Shown here one piece after another: positions 9,067 to 17,456 of a DNA stretch of 56,809 bases. Source of the DNA: Candidatus Poribacteria bacterium (GTDB taxonomy: Bacteria; Poribacteria; WGA-4E; B28-G17); the NCBI GenBank assembly GCA_021162805.1, contig JAGGXZ010000139.1, positions 1-56,809 on the forward strand, given 5' to 3'. How positions within the stretch are numbered: the stretch's first letter is position 1; each line of letters begins with the position of its first letter. The position numbers and the translations under genes were made by a program. A model generated the notes under the pieces. It ran no database searches. It was not told where the DNA came from and was given only the letters and a program-made list of their open reading frames with translations.

Positions 9067-10207
9067 CCAGGAGTATGGTTATATCGTCGGCCGGAGGTTT
9101 GCCACCTCTGAACTCGTTCAGGACATCGAGTATTTTGCGTCCCAATCTATGGGGTGGATCACAGTGGCAGCTGGCCACAAGGTTGAAGAGCCTCTCAAAC
9201 CCGAAGAGATCCCCTTCAGGGCTTTCGGATTCAACTATACCGTCTGAATACATCATCAGTCCGTCGCCGCTCAACCACTCCACAGTTACGAAGTCGTAGG
9301 GGTGGGGATCGAGGTATCCGAAGCCAAGAGGCATATTTGTGGCTTCCAGTTCGATGATCTCCTTGCCTCTACAAAGAAGCGGATATGGATGTCCAGCGTT
9401 GACGTAGTGGAACACATCATCTTCAAAAAGCACATAGCAGCAGGTCACGTAAGCATGGGTTCTTCTACCGGCATCTATGACAACCTGTTCGAGGGTTTCC
9501 ATCACGGCGGTCGGAGACGGGTCGATTCTGATCTGCGTGTGCAGGGCACTTCTTATAAGTGCTACGAGCAAAGCGGCATCTATCCCGTGCCCCCTGCCGT
9601 CAGCTATTATGCAACATACCTTTCCGTTGGGCAGAGCGATGTAGTCGAAGTAATCGCCTCCGACCGTCTCAGCAGGCACGCAGGTGCCCCATAGATGCAG
9701 ATCGCCGACCCTGAGCTCACCCGACGGCAACATATTTTTCTGGATCTCAGCCGCCCGTTTCAGATCCTGTTCCCGCTTTGCCTTCTCCTGCAATACCTCC
9801 ATCTGGCGAAGCGTATCCTGCCTTATCCTGGAGGTTAACAGACGTAAAAGACGACGGGCGACGCTCGGATATTCCTCGATCATCCTCCAGAAATCATCCC
9901 TTGTGATCCGAATGGCTCTCATGGGCTCAGCAGCAACCACCGATGCGCTTCTAGGCGCATTATCTATCAGGGCCATTTCCCCTATGCACTCGCCGGCACC
10001 TCTCTGTGTGATCTCCACCCCATCGCGGAGTATTCTCACGCTGCCCTCGATCACCAGATAGAGAGCATCGCCGGGATCGCCCTGCTCGATAAGCACGTCA
10101 CCCGGCGAATATTCCAATACCTGAGAGGAGAAGGCGAGATGTTCTAGGACTTCGTCCGGCACCTCATGAAAGAGTGCTGCCTTCTTAAGCATCGAAATCG
10201 TAGTCAT
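9047..10207 (-). CDS. Cyclic-nucleotide-binding/SpoIIE-type serine phosphatase
   Basis: A 386-residue cytosolic signalling protein with two parts. Residues about 8-125 form a cNMP-binding (CAP-like) domain, with LIEQGDPGDALYLVIEGSV and a phosphate-binding-cassette-like GECIGEMALIDNAPRSASV. After a helical linker rich in charged residues, residues about 185-384 form a PP2C/SpoIIE phosphatase, with VGGDYFDYIAL, IADGRGHGIDAALL and GLMMYSDGIVES carrying the metal-binding aspartates. Such RsbU-like phosphatases usually dephosphorylate an anti-sigma-factor antagonist; none is adjacent. A TATAAT-containing promoter lies upstream. The first metal motif reads DGRGHG rather than the common DVSGHG. Confidence 0.92.
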   Translation of the reverse strand: MTTISMLKKAALFHEVPDEVLEHLAFSSQVLEYSPGDVLIEQGDPGDALYLVIEGSVRILRDGVEITQRGAGECIGEMALIDNAPRSASVVAAEPMRAIRITRDDFWRMIEEYPSVARRLLRLLTSRIRQDTLRQMEVLQEKAKREQDLKRAAEIQKNMLPSGELRVGDLHLWGTCVPAETVGGDYFDYIALPNGKVCCIIADGRGHGIDAALLVALIRSALHTQIRIDPSPTAVMETLEQVVIDAGRRTHAYVTCCYVLFEDDVFHYVNAGHPYPLLCRGKEIIELEATNMPLGFGYLDPHPYDFVTVEWLSGDGLMMYSDGIVESESPEGDLFGFERLFNLVASCHCDPPHRLGRKILDVLNEFRGGKPPADDITILLAKRERR

Positions 10208-10247
10208 TTCCCCACCGCATCTGTGAATCCGTTATTTCAATCGCTTG

Positions 10248-10277
10248 ATTATACCAGAACCCCTACGGGAAAGTCCA
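10248..10277 (-). promoter_or_regulatory. Candidate promoter for the cNMP/SpoIIE phosphatase gene
   Basis: On the minus strand TGGACT (10272-10277) and a perfect TATAAT (10248-10253) are 18 bases apart, placing transcription start about 35 bases before the phosphatase ATG. The -35 element matches four of six consensus bases. Confidence 0.5.
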
Positions 10278-10297
10278 GAAACTATTGGAACCTTCTC

Positions 10298-10326
10298 TTG
10301 CTTCCACGACGGAATTCGGGTATTAT
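10298..10326 (+). promoter_or_regulatory. Candidate promoter for the methyltransferase/GH99-like operon
   Basis: TTGCTT (10298-10303) and TATTAT (10321-10326) are 17 bases apart, about 32 bases before the ATG at 10358, giving a short leader containing the GGAGGA ribosome binding site. Confidence 0.5.
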
Positions 10327-10357
10327 TATCCGGCAGACTATCGTGGAGGAGATCGAG

Positions 10358-11245
10358 ATGAGTTCAGGACCGATCGTTAGGCACGTGATCGCGGCCCTTT
10401 CATCATATGAGGTCTTCCGGGATTATCGATCGGGCCGGATACCATATGAGGATTACCTCAACTGGCTCGAGGCGAACGCCGAGGATCTGGAGAGAGCGGT
10501 CGGCGGCCGACGAACTCTCCGCTTTCTGGCCTCCCGCTATCCCCCCGATTTCGAGGCCAATGCTGAGGCTATCTTTGAAGATCTGCTCCGGGAGGGATTC
10601 ATCCAAGACCGCCCGGATAGGAATAAGTTCAAACGATTCCGCTCCAGTATGGAGGAGCTCTTCGATCATGATGGGCTTAGAACCTATATCCATCCGGATG
10701 AGGCACAGTTGGCTTATATGCTTTCCATGGCGGTGAAACCGAAACGGATGGTGGCGATGGGTTCCTACTATGGCTATTGGGCGATCTGGGCGCTTCCCGG
10801 GGTGTCCGAGGGAAGGGGAGAAGCCCTGTTGATAGATCCAAACCCCGGGGTGTGCGATCTCGCTGAGCGGAACCTAAAGCGGCTCGGCTACGATAAGATA
10901 GCCGCCGTCATCAGGGACAAAGCCGAGAACGTGATCCCCGATCTTCCGGCGGATGTGGATCTCGCTATGCTGGACGCTGATGGAGATCATTCCTATCCCT
11001 CCATCTATCGAGGGAAGGGGATATATGCGCTCCTGGCGGAGCTCATAGCACCCCGTATGAAAGAAGGCGGATTGCTCATCGTGCATAACGATTATCTTCC
11101 GGAGGTGGGAGCGAATCGGCTGTCAAAACCGTTCCTTGAACCTCTATGTTCTCGAATTGAGCTTTTTCACGAGGTATGCCGCAGACATTTCAGCCGGGGT
11201 TATGTGGCACCGACCCCGGACGGATTCGGGGTGTACCGAAGATGA
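10358..11245 (+). CDS. Class I SAM-dependent methyltransferase-like protein
   Basis: A 295-residue protein with a helical N-terminal region (about residues 1-110) and a Rossmann-type methyltransferase core. The core shows MVAMGSYYGYWAIWALPG in the SAM-binding loop position, LLIDPNPGVCDLAERNL with the acidic residue for the ribose, DLAMLDADGDHSYPSI, and GGLLIVHNDY. These match the methyltransferase 24/O-methyltransferase group in outline. The loop is GSYYG rather than the usual GxGxG, so activity is not certain. The ATG at 10358 is chosen because GGAGGA lies seven bases before it; the open frame extends upstream into the promoter. It overlaps the following secreted hydrolase gene by ATGA, so the two are probably co-translated. 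Confidence 0.75.
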   Translation: MSSGPIVRHVIAALSSYEVFRDYRSGRIPYEDYLNWLEANAEDLERAVGGRRTLRFLASRYPPDFEANAEAIFEDLLREGFIQDRPDRNKFKRFRSSMEELFDHDGLRTYIHPDEAQLAYMLSMAVKPKRMVAMGSYYGYWAIWALPGVSEGRGEALLIDPNPGVCDLAERNLKRLGYDKIAAVIRDKAENVIPDLPADVDLAMLDADGDHSYPSIYRGKGIYALLAELIAPRMKEGGLLIVHNDYLPEVGANRLSKPFLEPLCSRIELFHEVCRRHFSRGYVAPTPDGFGVYRR

Positions 11246-12333
11246 GGAACTTGCTCCTTCTGCTTTTGACGGGCCTCGGACTCCATGTGGCAAAACCGGG
11301 GCTGGAAAGGATGACGGAGCCGCCGGGGAGATTCATCGACCTTAAACCCGATGATATCAAACCGGCGAGAGCCTTCAGAGATGATGAGCCGGTCGTGGGC
11401 ACCTTCTTCTTCTACTGGTACGATTACCCCTCCAAGGCCCATTTCATCAATCCCGACGGGACAGACGCCTTGGTCGATCATCCCGTGTATCCCGAGATGG
11501 TAAGCTACAAATCCAGCAGATGGTGGAGGAAGGAGCTGCTGGACGTGATGGATGCGGGGATAGACTTCATAGCGCCCGTCTATTGGGGCGTTCCGGGGCA
11601 TCCTGAGGGATGGAGTATCAAGGGTCTTCCCCCGCTCGTTCAAGCCTGGGATTCCCTCCGTTCAGAGGGTAGGCAGCCCCCTCAGATAGCCCTTTTCTAC
11701 GACACGAGCACGCTTAGGCATAATCCCGATGGGGTTCACGCCGATCTGGCGAGTGAGGAAGGGAAAAGGTGGTTCTATGCGACCGTGCGGGATTTCTTCA
11801 GCCTTATACCGCCGCGATGCTGGATGATGAGAAAGGGCGGACCGGTTATCTTTCTCTACAGCGCAGCTTTCGCCGCGAGACAGGACCCTGAGGCGATACC
11901 TTATCTCAAGAGGCGTTTCAAGGAGGATTTCGCCTGTGAACCCTTTGTGGTGAAGGAGATCTCCTGGCAGGGGGATGCGGATGCGGTTTATGCATGGGGA
12001 GGAGCGCTGAAGCCCAGGATCCATTCCGTAGCATCCATCGGCCCGGGGTATGATCATCATGCCGTTCCAGGCCGAAAACCGCTCGTTGTAGATCGTGAGG
12101 GCGGGGATTTCTACAGACGGGCATGGGAGGAGGTGCTGGCGATCGATCCGGAGAGAAGGCCTAGAATGGTAATGATAGAGACGTGGAACGAGTTACATGA
12201 AGGGACGGATATATGCGAGACAAAGGAACACGGCAGGGGATACATAGAACTTACAAGGCATTACGTCGAGATGTACCGATATCCCGTTTCCTGTTTCTCG
12301 TTATATACCGCTCGGCCGCTATCAGATCCCTGA
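11242..12333 (+). CDS. Secreted GH99-like/DUF5010-type glycoside hydrolase
   Basis: A 363-residue exported protein. The N-terminus MRNLLLLLLTGLGLH is a short signal peptide. The mature part begins the TIM-barrel pattern of GH99-like and DUF5010 proteins: VVGTFFFYWYDYPSK, then WWRKELLDVMDAGIDFIAPVYW, IALFYDTS, GPVIFLY, and near the end MVMIETWNELHEGTDI, where the glutamates are plausible catalytic or binding residues. Family members act on mannan-like polysaccharides, but the substrate here cannot be read. The ATG at 11242 overlaps the stop of the methyltransferase gene. Its last 83 bases are also coding on the opposite strand for the second Gfo/Idh/MocA protein. Confidence 0.75.
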   Translation: MRNLLLLLLTGLGLHVAKPGLERMTEPPGRFIDLKPDDIKPARAFRDDEPVVGTFFFYWYDYPSKAHFINPDGTDALVDHPVYPEMVSYKSSRWWRKELLDVMDAGIDFIAPVYWGVPGHPEGWSIKGLPPLVQAWDSLRSEGRQPPQIALFYDTSTLRHNPDGVHADLASEEGKRWFYATVRDFFSLIPPRCWMMRKGGPVIFLYSAAFAARQDPEAIPYLKRRFKEDFACEPFVVKEISWQGDADAVYAWGGALKPRIHSVASIGPGYDHHAVPGRKPLVVDREGGDFYRRAWEEVLAIDPERRPRMVMIETWNELHEGTDICETKEHGRGYIELTRHYVEMYRYPVSCFSLYTARPLSDP

Positions 12334-13300
12334 GGCCGTCCTTAAAAGTTGATAGGGGCTGAGTTTCGAAGAGTATGGAGTTTATGAAATGCTCGGCCAT
12401 CCTCACGGCGGCAGGATAGCGTGGGAGATCCGGCCTTAGGAATTCACCCGATTTGCCCCTATATATCAGGATGTCGCTCGCATCCTTTGAAAGCGGAGCG
12501 GCGAGTTTCAGGTCTATCTTGCCGTCCTCAAAACATATCTTGTAGAACTCCTCCCATCTGTTTCTGAGGCCGTATTGGGCCATCTCGAGCGAGCAGGTGA
12601 CCCCGCTTTCTGAGATCATCACGACCAAAGCATCGTTCGGATCGATGTAATCTACCCTTATCCCCTCACCTATCAGGTATCTCAATAGGTTTATCTGTCC
12701 GATATAGAAGGTGATGAATCTGAGATAAAGGGACTCAAGTCCTGGCGACACATAATCGGGTATCGGCTCAGGCGTTATCCCAAACGTCTCCCCCGTCATC
12801 CTCCCATAGGGCCATTCTCTGAAGGGCATGGTGATTCTCACATATGTGATCCTCCCGCATTCCCCCGATCTCCTCCAGTCCTCCACCGTTTTTTTAGCCA
12901 TCTCCACCGCTGGATCGAATTTCCTGATGTATCCGAGATGGCATGGGGCTTCCGCTTTGTCCGCCATCTCGACAAGGCGCTCGGCCGTTTCAACCGATGC
13001 GGCTATGGGAATATCGGCCAGCACCGGTATCCCCCTTTTAATCACATCGGGCAAAAGGATATGATGGGATCTGAAATCCGTGCTTACCACCACGCCATCC
13101 GGTTTCTCCTTATCGAGCATCTCACTGTAATCCCGGTAGATCTTCCCGATACCGTATTTTTGAGCGGCCACTTGAGCCGATCTTACTCTATCGTCCGATA
13201 AAGCGACCAACTCACACCCCTCTATCTCCCTATAGCTGGCCATATGCAGCAGCTGAGCTCTTACGCCCGCGCCTATGAATCCCAATTTCACCTTTCCCAT
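12251..13300 (-). CDS. Gfo/Idh/MocA family protein lacking the usual EKP lysine
   Basis: A 349-residue oxidoreductase-like protein. The dinucleotide-binding start is VKLGFIGAGVRAQLL and the fold continues with VALSDDRVRSA and PDGVVVSTDFRSHH. Where most members have a C/V-EKP motif with a catalytic or binding lysine, this one reads VLADIPIAAS, so the lysine is absent. The substrate domain has CHLGYIRKFDPAV and no clear GGG-H segment. The protein may therefore bind rather than oxidise its ligand, or be a divergent member. The ATG at 13300 has GGAGG (13308-13312) seven bases before it; the frame is open further upstream. Its 3' end overlaps the GH99-like gene by 83 bases on the other strand. Confidence 0.85.
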   Translation of the reverse strand: MGKVKLGFIGAGVRAQLLHMASYREIEGCELVALSDDRVRSAQVAAQKYGIGKIYRDYSEMLDKEKPDGVVVSTDFRSHHILLPDVIKRGIPVLADIPIAASVETAERLVEMADKAEAPCHLGYIRKFDPAVEMAKKTVEDWRRSGECGRITYVRITMPFREWPYGRMTGETFGITPEPIPDYVSPGLESLYLRFITFYIGQINLLRYLIGEGIRVDYIDPNDALVVMISESGVTCSLEMAQYGLRNRWEEFYKICFEDGKIDLKLAAPLSKDASDILIYRGKSGEFLRPDLPRYPAAVRMAEHFINSILFETQPLSTFKDGLRDLIAAERYITRNRKRDIGTSRRNAL

Positions 13301-13429
13301 TTCTCTGACCTCCCCGCGAACCTTCCTCCGTCGATGAAAGGAGCAAAAAACATACCATAAGGCCAATGGGATTGGCATAGAAGTTGCTTCAGTTCGTTAA
13401 AAAACATCGAGAAAGGGAGGTTGAAGGCC

Positions 13430-13770
13430 ATGACAGGGTGGCTTTCCAAAAGGGAGAAAGGCTTCACACTTATGGAACTCCTGATAGCCGTGGCCATCGT
13501 AGCGATACTGGCCGGTGTGGGTATTCCGGTCTATACGAAGCTGCGCAGCAGCGCCAAACACACCGAGGCAAGCGCTAACCTGGATGGGATCAGGACAGCC
13601 GAAGAGGCCTACAAGATGACGAACGGTACCTACATCAACTGTGCTGCCTCTCCTAGGGATGTATCCGATCTGGCGACGGCGGGGAATCAGACGGTGACAT
13701 GGCAGGATCGGGGGACGGGGTTCACAGCTATAGGGTTTCAGCCGAACTCCGGGGTTAGGTTTGTGTATGA
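13430..13770 (+). pseudogene. Type IV major-pilin-like gene, 3' end lost and joined to pilT
   Basis: The ATG at 13430, nine bases after GGGAGG, opens a class III prepilin: a short leader MTGWLSKREKG, cleaved by prepilin peptidase before FTLMELLIAVAIVAILAGVG, then the alpha-1 spine and a globular head with TAEEAYKMTNGTY. Pilin-like sequence ends near GVRFVYEE. From about 13770 onward the DNA is pilT, read out of frame here until a stop at 14074, so the last 300 bases of the open frame are not pilin. The expected last strands of the head are missing. This looks like a deletion that joined the pilin gene to the middle of pilT; the alternative is an assembly collapse. Confidence 0.75.
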
Positions 13771-14654
13771 AGAAGGAGCTCGACTTTGCCTTCGGCGTGG
13801 AGGGACTGGCCCGGTTCAGAGTCAATCTGTTTCGTCAGCGAGGAACTCCGGCGGCCGTGTTGAGGCTTATACCGTTCAAGGTGAGGGGGATAAGAGAGCT
13901 CAGCCTGCCCCCGGTCGTAGCCGATCTGGCCATGAAGCCCAGAGGGCTTATACTGGTGGTCGGCCCGACAGGGAGCGGCAAATCCACCACGCTGGCGGCG
14001 ATGATAGACCATATCAATTCCAACGCCCGGAAACATATCATCACCATCGAAGACCCGATAGAATTCTGGCATGAGGACAAGCTCAGCTACATCAGCCAGA
14101 GACAGGTGGGACAGGACACTGCCTCCTTTTACGACGGGCTGAAATACGCCCTTCGGGAGGATCCCGATGTGATCCTGATAGGTGAGCTGAGGGACTTGGA
14201 GACGACCATGGCAGCTATAAGTGCTGCTGAGACCGGCCATCTCGTCCTAACTACACTGCATACCATCGGGGCAGATCAGACGGTGGACAGGATCATAGAT
14301 ATGTACCCTGCCCAGCAGCAGGAACAGATCAGAATTCAGCTCTCAATGACGCTCCAAGGGGTGCTATCTCACGCTCTCTTGCCCAGGAAGGATGGCAGGG
14401 GTAGGGTGCTGGCTCTGGAGATAATGGTGGCCACCCCAGCCATAAGGAGCCTCATAAGGGAGGGTAAAACCCACCTGATCAATGCTCAGATACAGACCGG
14501 AGGGGAGTTCGGAATGCAGACGCTGGATCAAGCGTTGAGAAAACTATATCTGCGGGGACTGATCAGCTATGAGACGGCTATGGGAATGGCGAGAAATCCT
14601 GAGGAATTGGCGAGGATGCTCCGGGGGGCGATAGGTTGGGAAAGGCAGCGCTGA
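13767..14654 (+). CDS. pilT: PilT twitching ATPase lacking its N-terminal ~65 residues
   Basis: Retraction ATPase of type IV pili. From KELDFAFGVEG onward the protein follows PilT closely: FRVNLFRQRG, Walker A GPTGSGKSTT, ITIEDPIEF, Walker B with VILIGELRDLETT, and the AIRSLIREGKT and GGEFGMQTLD motifs. The Walker A lies only about 66 residues from the first possible start (ATG 13767, or TTG 13761), whereas it is near residue 130 in PilT of Pseudomonas. The missing part is the N-terminal PAS-like subdomain including the SDLHL motif. No good ribosome binding site precedes the start. The 3' end overlaps pilB by 19 bases. It is probably inactive as a retraction motor, if the sequence is right. 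Confidence 0.85.
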   Translation: MKKELDFAFGVEGLARFRVNLFRQRGTPAAVLRLIPFKVRGIRELSLPPVVADLAMKPRGLILVVGPTGSGKSTTLAAMIDHINSNARKHIITIEDPIEFWHEDKLSYISQRQVGQDTASFYDGLKYALREDPDVILIGELRDLETTMAAISAAETGHLVLTTLHTIGADQTVDRIIDMYPAQQQEQIRIQLSMTLQGVLSHALLPRKDGRGRVLALEIMVATPAIRSLIREGKTHLINAQIQTGGEFGMQTLDQALRKLYLRGLISYETAMGMARNPEELARMLRGAIGWERQR

Positions 14655-16381
14655 ACAAAAAATATGAGGAGGTGCTCAGAAAGAGGAAGTTGCTCACCGA
14701 GGAGCAGATAGAGAGGGCTCTAATCGAGGGAACAAGGCGCGGGGAATATCTACATCAAGTGGTTGTCGATATGCACCTGCTCGATGCCACTACCGCCCTT
14801 CAGGCCGCCTCGGAGGAATGGGGGATAGGATATGTGGAGCTCATAGACGAAGAGCTCGATCCCGATGTGGTTAAACTCTTCCCCGAGGCGATGGCCAGAA
14901 GGTTGATCAGCATACCCATAGGTAGAGACGATGGGACGCTTTCGGTGGCGATGGCCGATCCCTTCGATCTCTTCGCCCTGAGGGAGATGGAGATCAGAAC
15001 ACATTCAAAGCTGAAAATACAACCCTACCTAGCTCTGCCCTCAGAGATAAAGAGAAAACTGGAGGAGATATATGGAAGGGAAAGCGAGGAAGTGGTCTAC
15101 GACTTCCTCCTTCAAGATGAGCTTGATGAAATAAGGGAGATCGAGGAGTACCTTGAGGAAGAGGAGGAACAGGGAGCGGAGATCGATCTTATGGGGTCCG
15201 CCATAGAGGAGACACAACGGTCATACGTGATAAGGCTCGTCTGGAAGATAATCCTTCAAGCTATCAAGGAGGGAGCAAGCGACATACACATCGAGCCTTT
15301 CCCCAGGGAATCGGCCGTCAGGTTCAGAGTGGATGGCAGCCTGCAATATAAACGTCCTATTCCCAGGCCGCTCCATAACGCCGTCATATCCAGGATCAAG
15401 ATCCTCTCCAAGATGAATATAGCCGAAAAGAGGCTTCCGCAGGACGGTAGAATAGGGCTCAAGGTAGGGCCGAGAAAGGTGGAGCTGAGGGTATCCGTCA
15501 TACCCGCCGTTTATGGCGAAAGCGTTGTTATGAGGATACTGGATAAAAGCAGGGCTATAATGCCGCTTTCGGAGCTCGGATTCAGCGATGAGAACCTGAG
15601 GACGTTCGAGGAAATGATAAGGAAGCCCTATGGAATGATACTCGTCAGCGGCCCGACCGGAAGCGGTAAATCCACCACCCTCTTCTCAGCGCTCAACACC
15701 ATAAAGAGGCCGGAGCTGAAGATACTGACCGTGGAAGACCCTGTTGAGTATAACCTCGAGGGGATAGTGCAGGTGCAGGTCAAGGAGGAGATCGGCCTGA
15801 CCTTCGCCAGAGTGCTCAGATCCTTCCTCAGACAGGACCCCGACGTAATAATGATCGGTGAGATGAGGGATCAGGAGACGGCCTCCATAGCCATAAGGGC
15901 AGCCCTGACCGGACATCTGGTCTTCAGCACCATCCATACCAACGACGCCTCCAGCAGCGTCACGAGGCTGGTAGACCTCGGCATCGATCCATTTCTCGTC
16001 GCCGATTCGGTGTTGCTCGTTGTAGCCCAGAGGCTGGTGCGGAGGATATGCGATAACTGTAGGGAGGAGATCGAGCCCACCGGTGAGATGCTCGATCTGC
16101 TGAGAGAACATAGGATTCCGCTGGAAGATCTGCATATATCCAGGGGAAGAGGATGTAAGAGGTGTAATTTCACGGGACTGAAAGGGAGAACAGCCATACA
16201 TGAGCTCCTCGTGGTGGATGAGGAGATAAAAGAGCTTATCCTCAAGGGAAAAACCGCTATGGAGATCAAGGAGTTCGCCAGGATCGAAAAGGGCATGAGA
16301 ACGCTCAGGGAGGACGGATTCGGAAAGGTCGCAAAGGGGATAACGACCTTTGAGGAAGTGATAAGCAGAACTCTGGAGTGA
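14636..16381 (+). CDS. pilB: Type IV pilus assembly ATPase PilB
   Basis: Extension ATPase that powers pilus assembly on the inner face of the membrane. The 581-residue protein has the full family length: an N-terminal GspE_N domain (about 1-150), an acidic linker with a run of glutamates near residue 170, then the ATPase core with SDIHIEPF, an arginine-rich segment, Walker A GPTGSGKSTT near residue 340, VEDPVEY, Walker B with DVIMIGEMRD, HTNDASSSVTRL, and the zinc-binding cysteines CDNC and CKRC. The start is a TTG at 14636 inside the end of pilT. No lesion is visible. The stop overlaps the region of the HD-GYP gene start. Confidence 0.95.
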   Translation: MGKAALNKKYEEVLRKRKLLTEEQIERALIEGTRRGEYLHQVVVDMHLLDATTALQAASEEWGIGYVELIDEELDPDVVKLFPEAMARRLISIPIGRDDGTLSVAMADPFDLFALREMEIRTHSKLKIQPYLALPSEIKRKLEEIYGRESEEVVYDFLLQDELDEIREIEEYLEEEEEQGAEIDLMGSAIEETQRSYVIRLVWKIILQAIKEGASDIHIEPFPRESAVRFRVDGSLQYKRPIPRPLHNAVISRIKILSKMNIAEKRLPQDGRIGLKVGPRKVELRVSVIPAVYGESVVMRILDKSRAIMPLSELGFSDENLRTFEEMIRKPYGMILVSGPTGSGKSTTLFSALNTIKRPELKILTVEDPVEYNLEGIVQVQVKEEIGLTFARVLRSFLRQDPDVIMIGEMRDQETASIAIRAALTGHLVFSTIHTNDASSSVTRLVDLGIDPFLVADSVLLVVAQRLVRRICDNCREEIEPTGEMLDLLREHRIPLEDLHISRGRGCKRCNFTGLKGRTAIHELLVVDEEIKELILKGKTAMEIKEFARIEKGMRTLREDGFGKVAKGITTFEEVISRTLE

Positions 16382-16386
16382 GAACC

Positions 16387-17454
16387 ATGAGAAGGGATAA
16401 GGAGTTTCTAGAGATGATATCATCCGTCCTTTATGAGGCGGAGGATATCGATCTGCTTCTGCAGAGGATAGGGACTTTAGCCAGCGATCTGGTATCCGCC
16501 GAGGGTTCATCGATCCTTATCTTCAGCGATGATAGATCTCACCTCTATTTCAAGCACTCCAGAGGCAAAACGGCACCCATCCTGAGAAGAATCAAAGTGA
16601 GTTCCGGAATCGCATGGTGGGTCGCTCAAACCGGCGAATCGGCAATCGTTAACGACGTGGAATCGGACTCCAGATTCACCGGAGAGGTGGACAGGATCAC
16701 AGGGCTTAGGACACGAAATCTGATATGCGTTCCCCTGAAGGAGGGGGACAAGGTCATAGGCGTGATAGAGGTGATAAACAAAGTCGGAGATGGAGGATTC
16801 ATCCGAGAGGATCTGGAACTGTTGGAGATGCTGGCCCGTCAGGTGGCCGTCGCAATTACGTTCGCCGAGAGGCTAGAGCGATATCGGAACTTCTTCTCAA
16901 ACTCGATAGAGATATTCGTCAAGGCGATCGAAACGATCGGGGTGAGGAGGGGGATAATGTTCCCCGGGCACTGCTGGAGGATCGCCGAGGCATCCACCTT
17001 CATGGGACAGCTCCTGGGGGTAAACGGGAAAGAGCTCGACAGACTCTATTACGGCGCCGCGCTGCACGACATAGGCATACTCGAATGTCGGGATGAGGTA
17101 TGGGAACCGGTGCTGGAGGAGCCCTGGCAGAGCCTTAAAAACCATCCGGTCGCAGGTGCGAACATGATCAGGGAGATCAAACTCCTGGCCGATTCATCCC
17201 CCATAATCAGACATCATCACGAGAACTTCGACGGAACCGGTTATCCGGACGGGTTGGAGGGCGAGAAGATACCCATAGGTGCCAGGATAGTCTCCGTGGC
17301 CGAGAGGTATGAGGAGCTGCTGCTCAATTCCTCTCAGACGAACGGCTCGAGGAGGACGATCGTGGATAAAATGGAGGAGATGGCAGGCAAAGAGCTTGAC
17401 CCCGGGATTGTTGGGATATTCCTCTCAGAGATTCTGAGGGTGAGGGGAGATTAG
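16387..17454 (+). CDS. GAF/HD-GYP domain protein (putative c-di-GMP phosphodiesterase)
   Basis: A 355-residue cytosolic signalling protein placed between pilB and pilC. Residues about 15-160 form a GAF sensor domain (SSILIFSDDRSHLYF, GIAWWVAQTGESAIVND, LICVPLKEGDKVIGVIEVINK). Residues about 175-345 form an HD-GYP domain with GHCWRIAE, ALHDIGIL, HPVAGANMI, HHHENFDGTGYP and the GARIVSVAERYE segment, so metal ligands and the GYP are all present. Family members hydrolyse cyclic di-GMP, which commonly controls pilus extension. The ATG at 16387 has GGAG at eight bases; a GTG at 16378 overlapping the pilB stop is the other option. Its position within the operon suggests direct control of this pilus. 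Confidence 0.9.
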   Translation: MRRDKEFLEMISSVLYEAEDIDLLLQRIGTLASDLVSAEGSSILIFSDDRSHLYFKHSRGKTAPILRRIKVSSGIAWWVAQTGESAIVNDVESDSRFTGEVDRITGLRTRNLICVPLKEGDKVIGVIEVINKVGDGGFIREDLELLEMLARQVAVAITFAERLERYRNFFSNSIEIFVKAIETIGVRRGIMFPGHCWRIAEASTFMGQLLGVNGKELDRLYYGAALHDIGILECRDEVWEPVLEEPWQSLKNHPVAGANMIREIKLLADSSPIIRHHHENFDGTGYPDGLEGEKIPIGARIVSVAERYEELLLNSSQTNGSRRTIVDKMEEMAGKELDPGIVGIFLSEILRVRGD

Positions 17455-17456
17455 GA

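Noticed and set aside
10166-10357. Upstream extension of the methyltransferase reading frame
   Set aside because: The extension runs over the divergent promoters and the phosphatase gene start, while the ATG at 10358 has a proper ribosome binding site.
13771-14074. Continuation of the pilin reading frame
   Set aside because: The frame is open, but its translation (rich in Arg, Gly, Ser, His) is pilT DNA read out of frame and has no pilin-like pattern.
15686-16510. Minus-strand ORF of 274 codons opposite pilB
   Set aside because: pilB on the plus strand carries all ATPase motifs here; the minus frame has no coherent domain.
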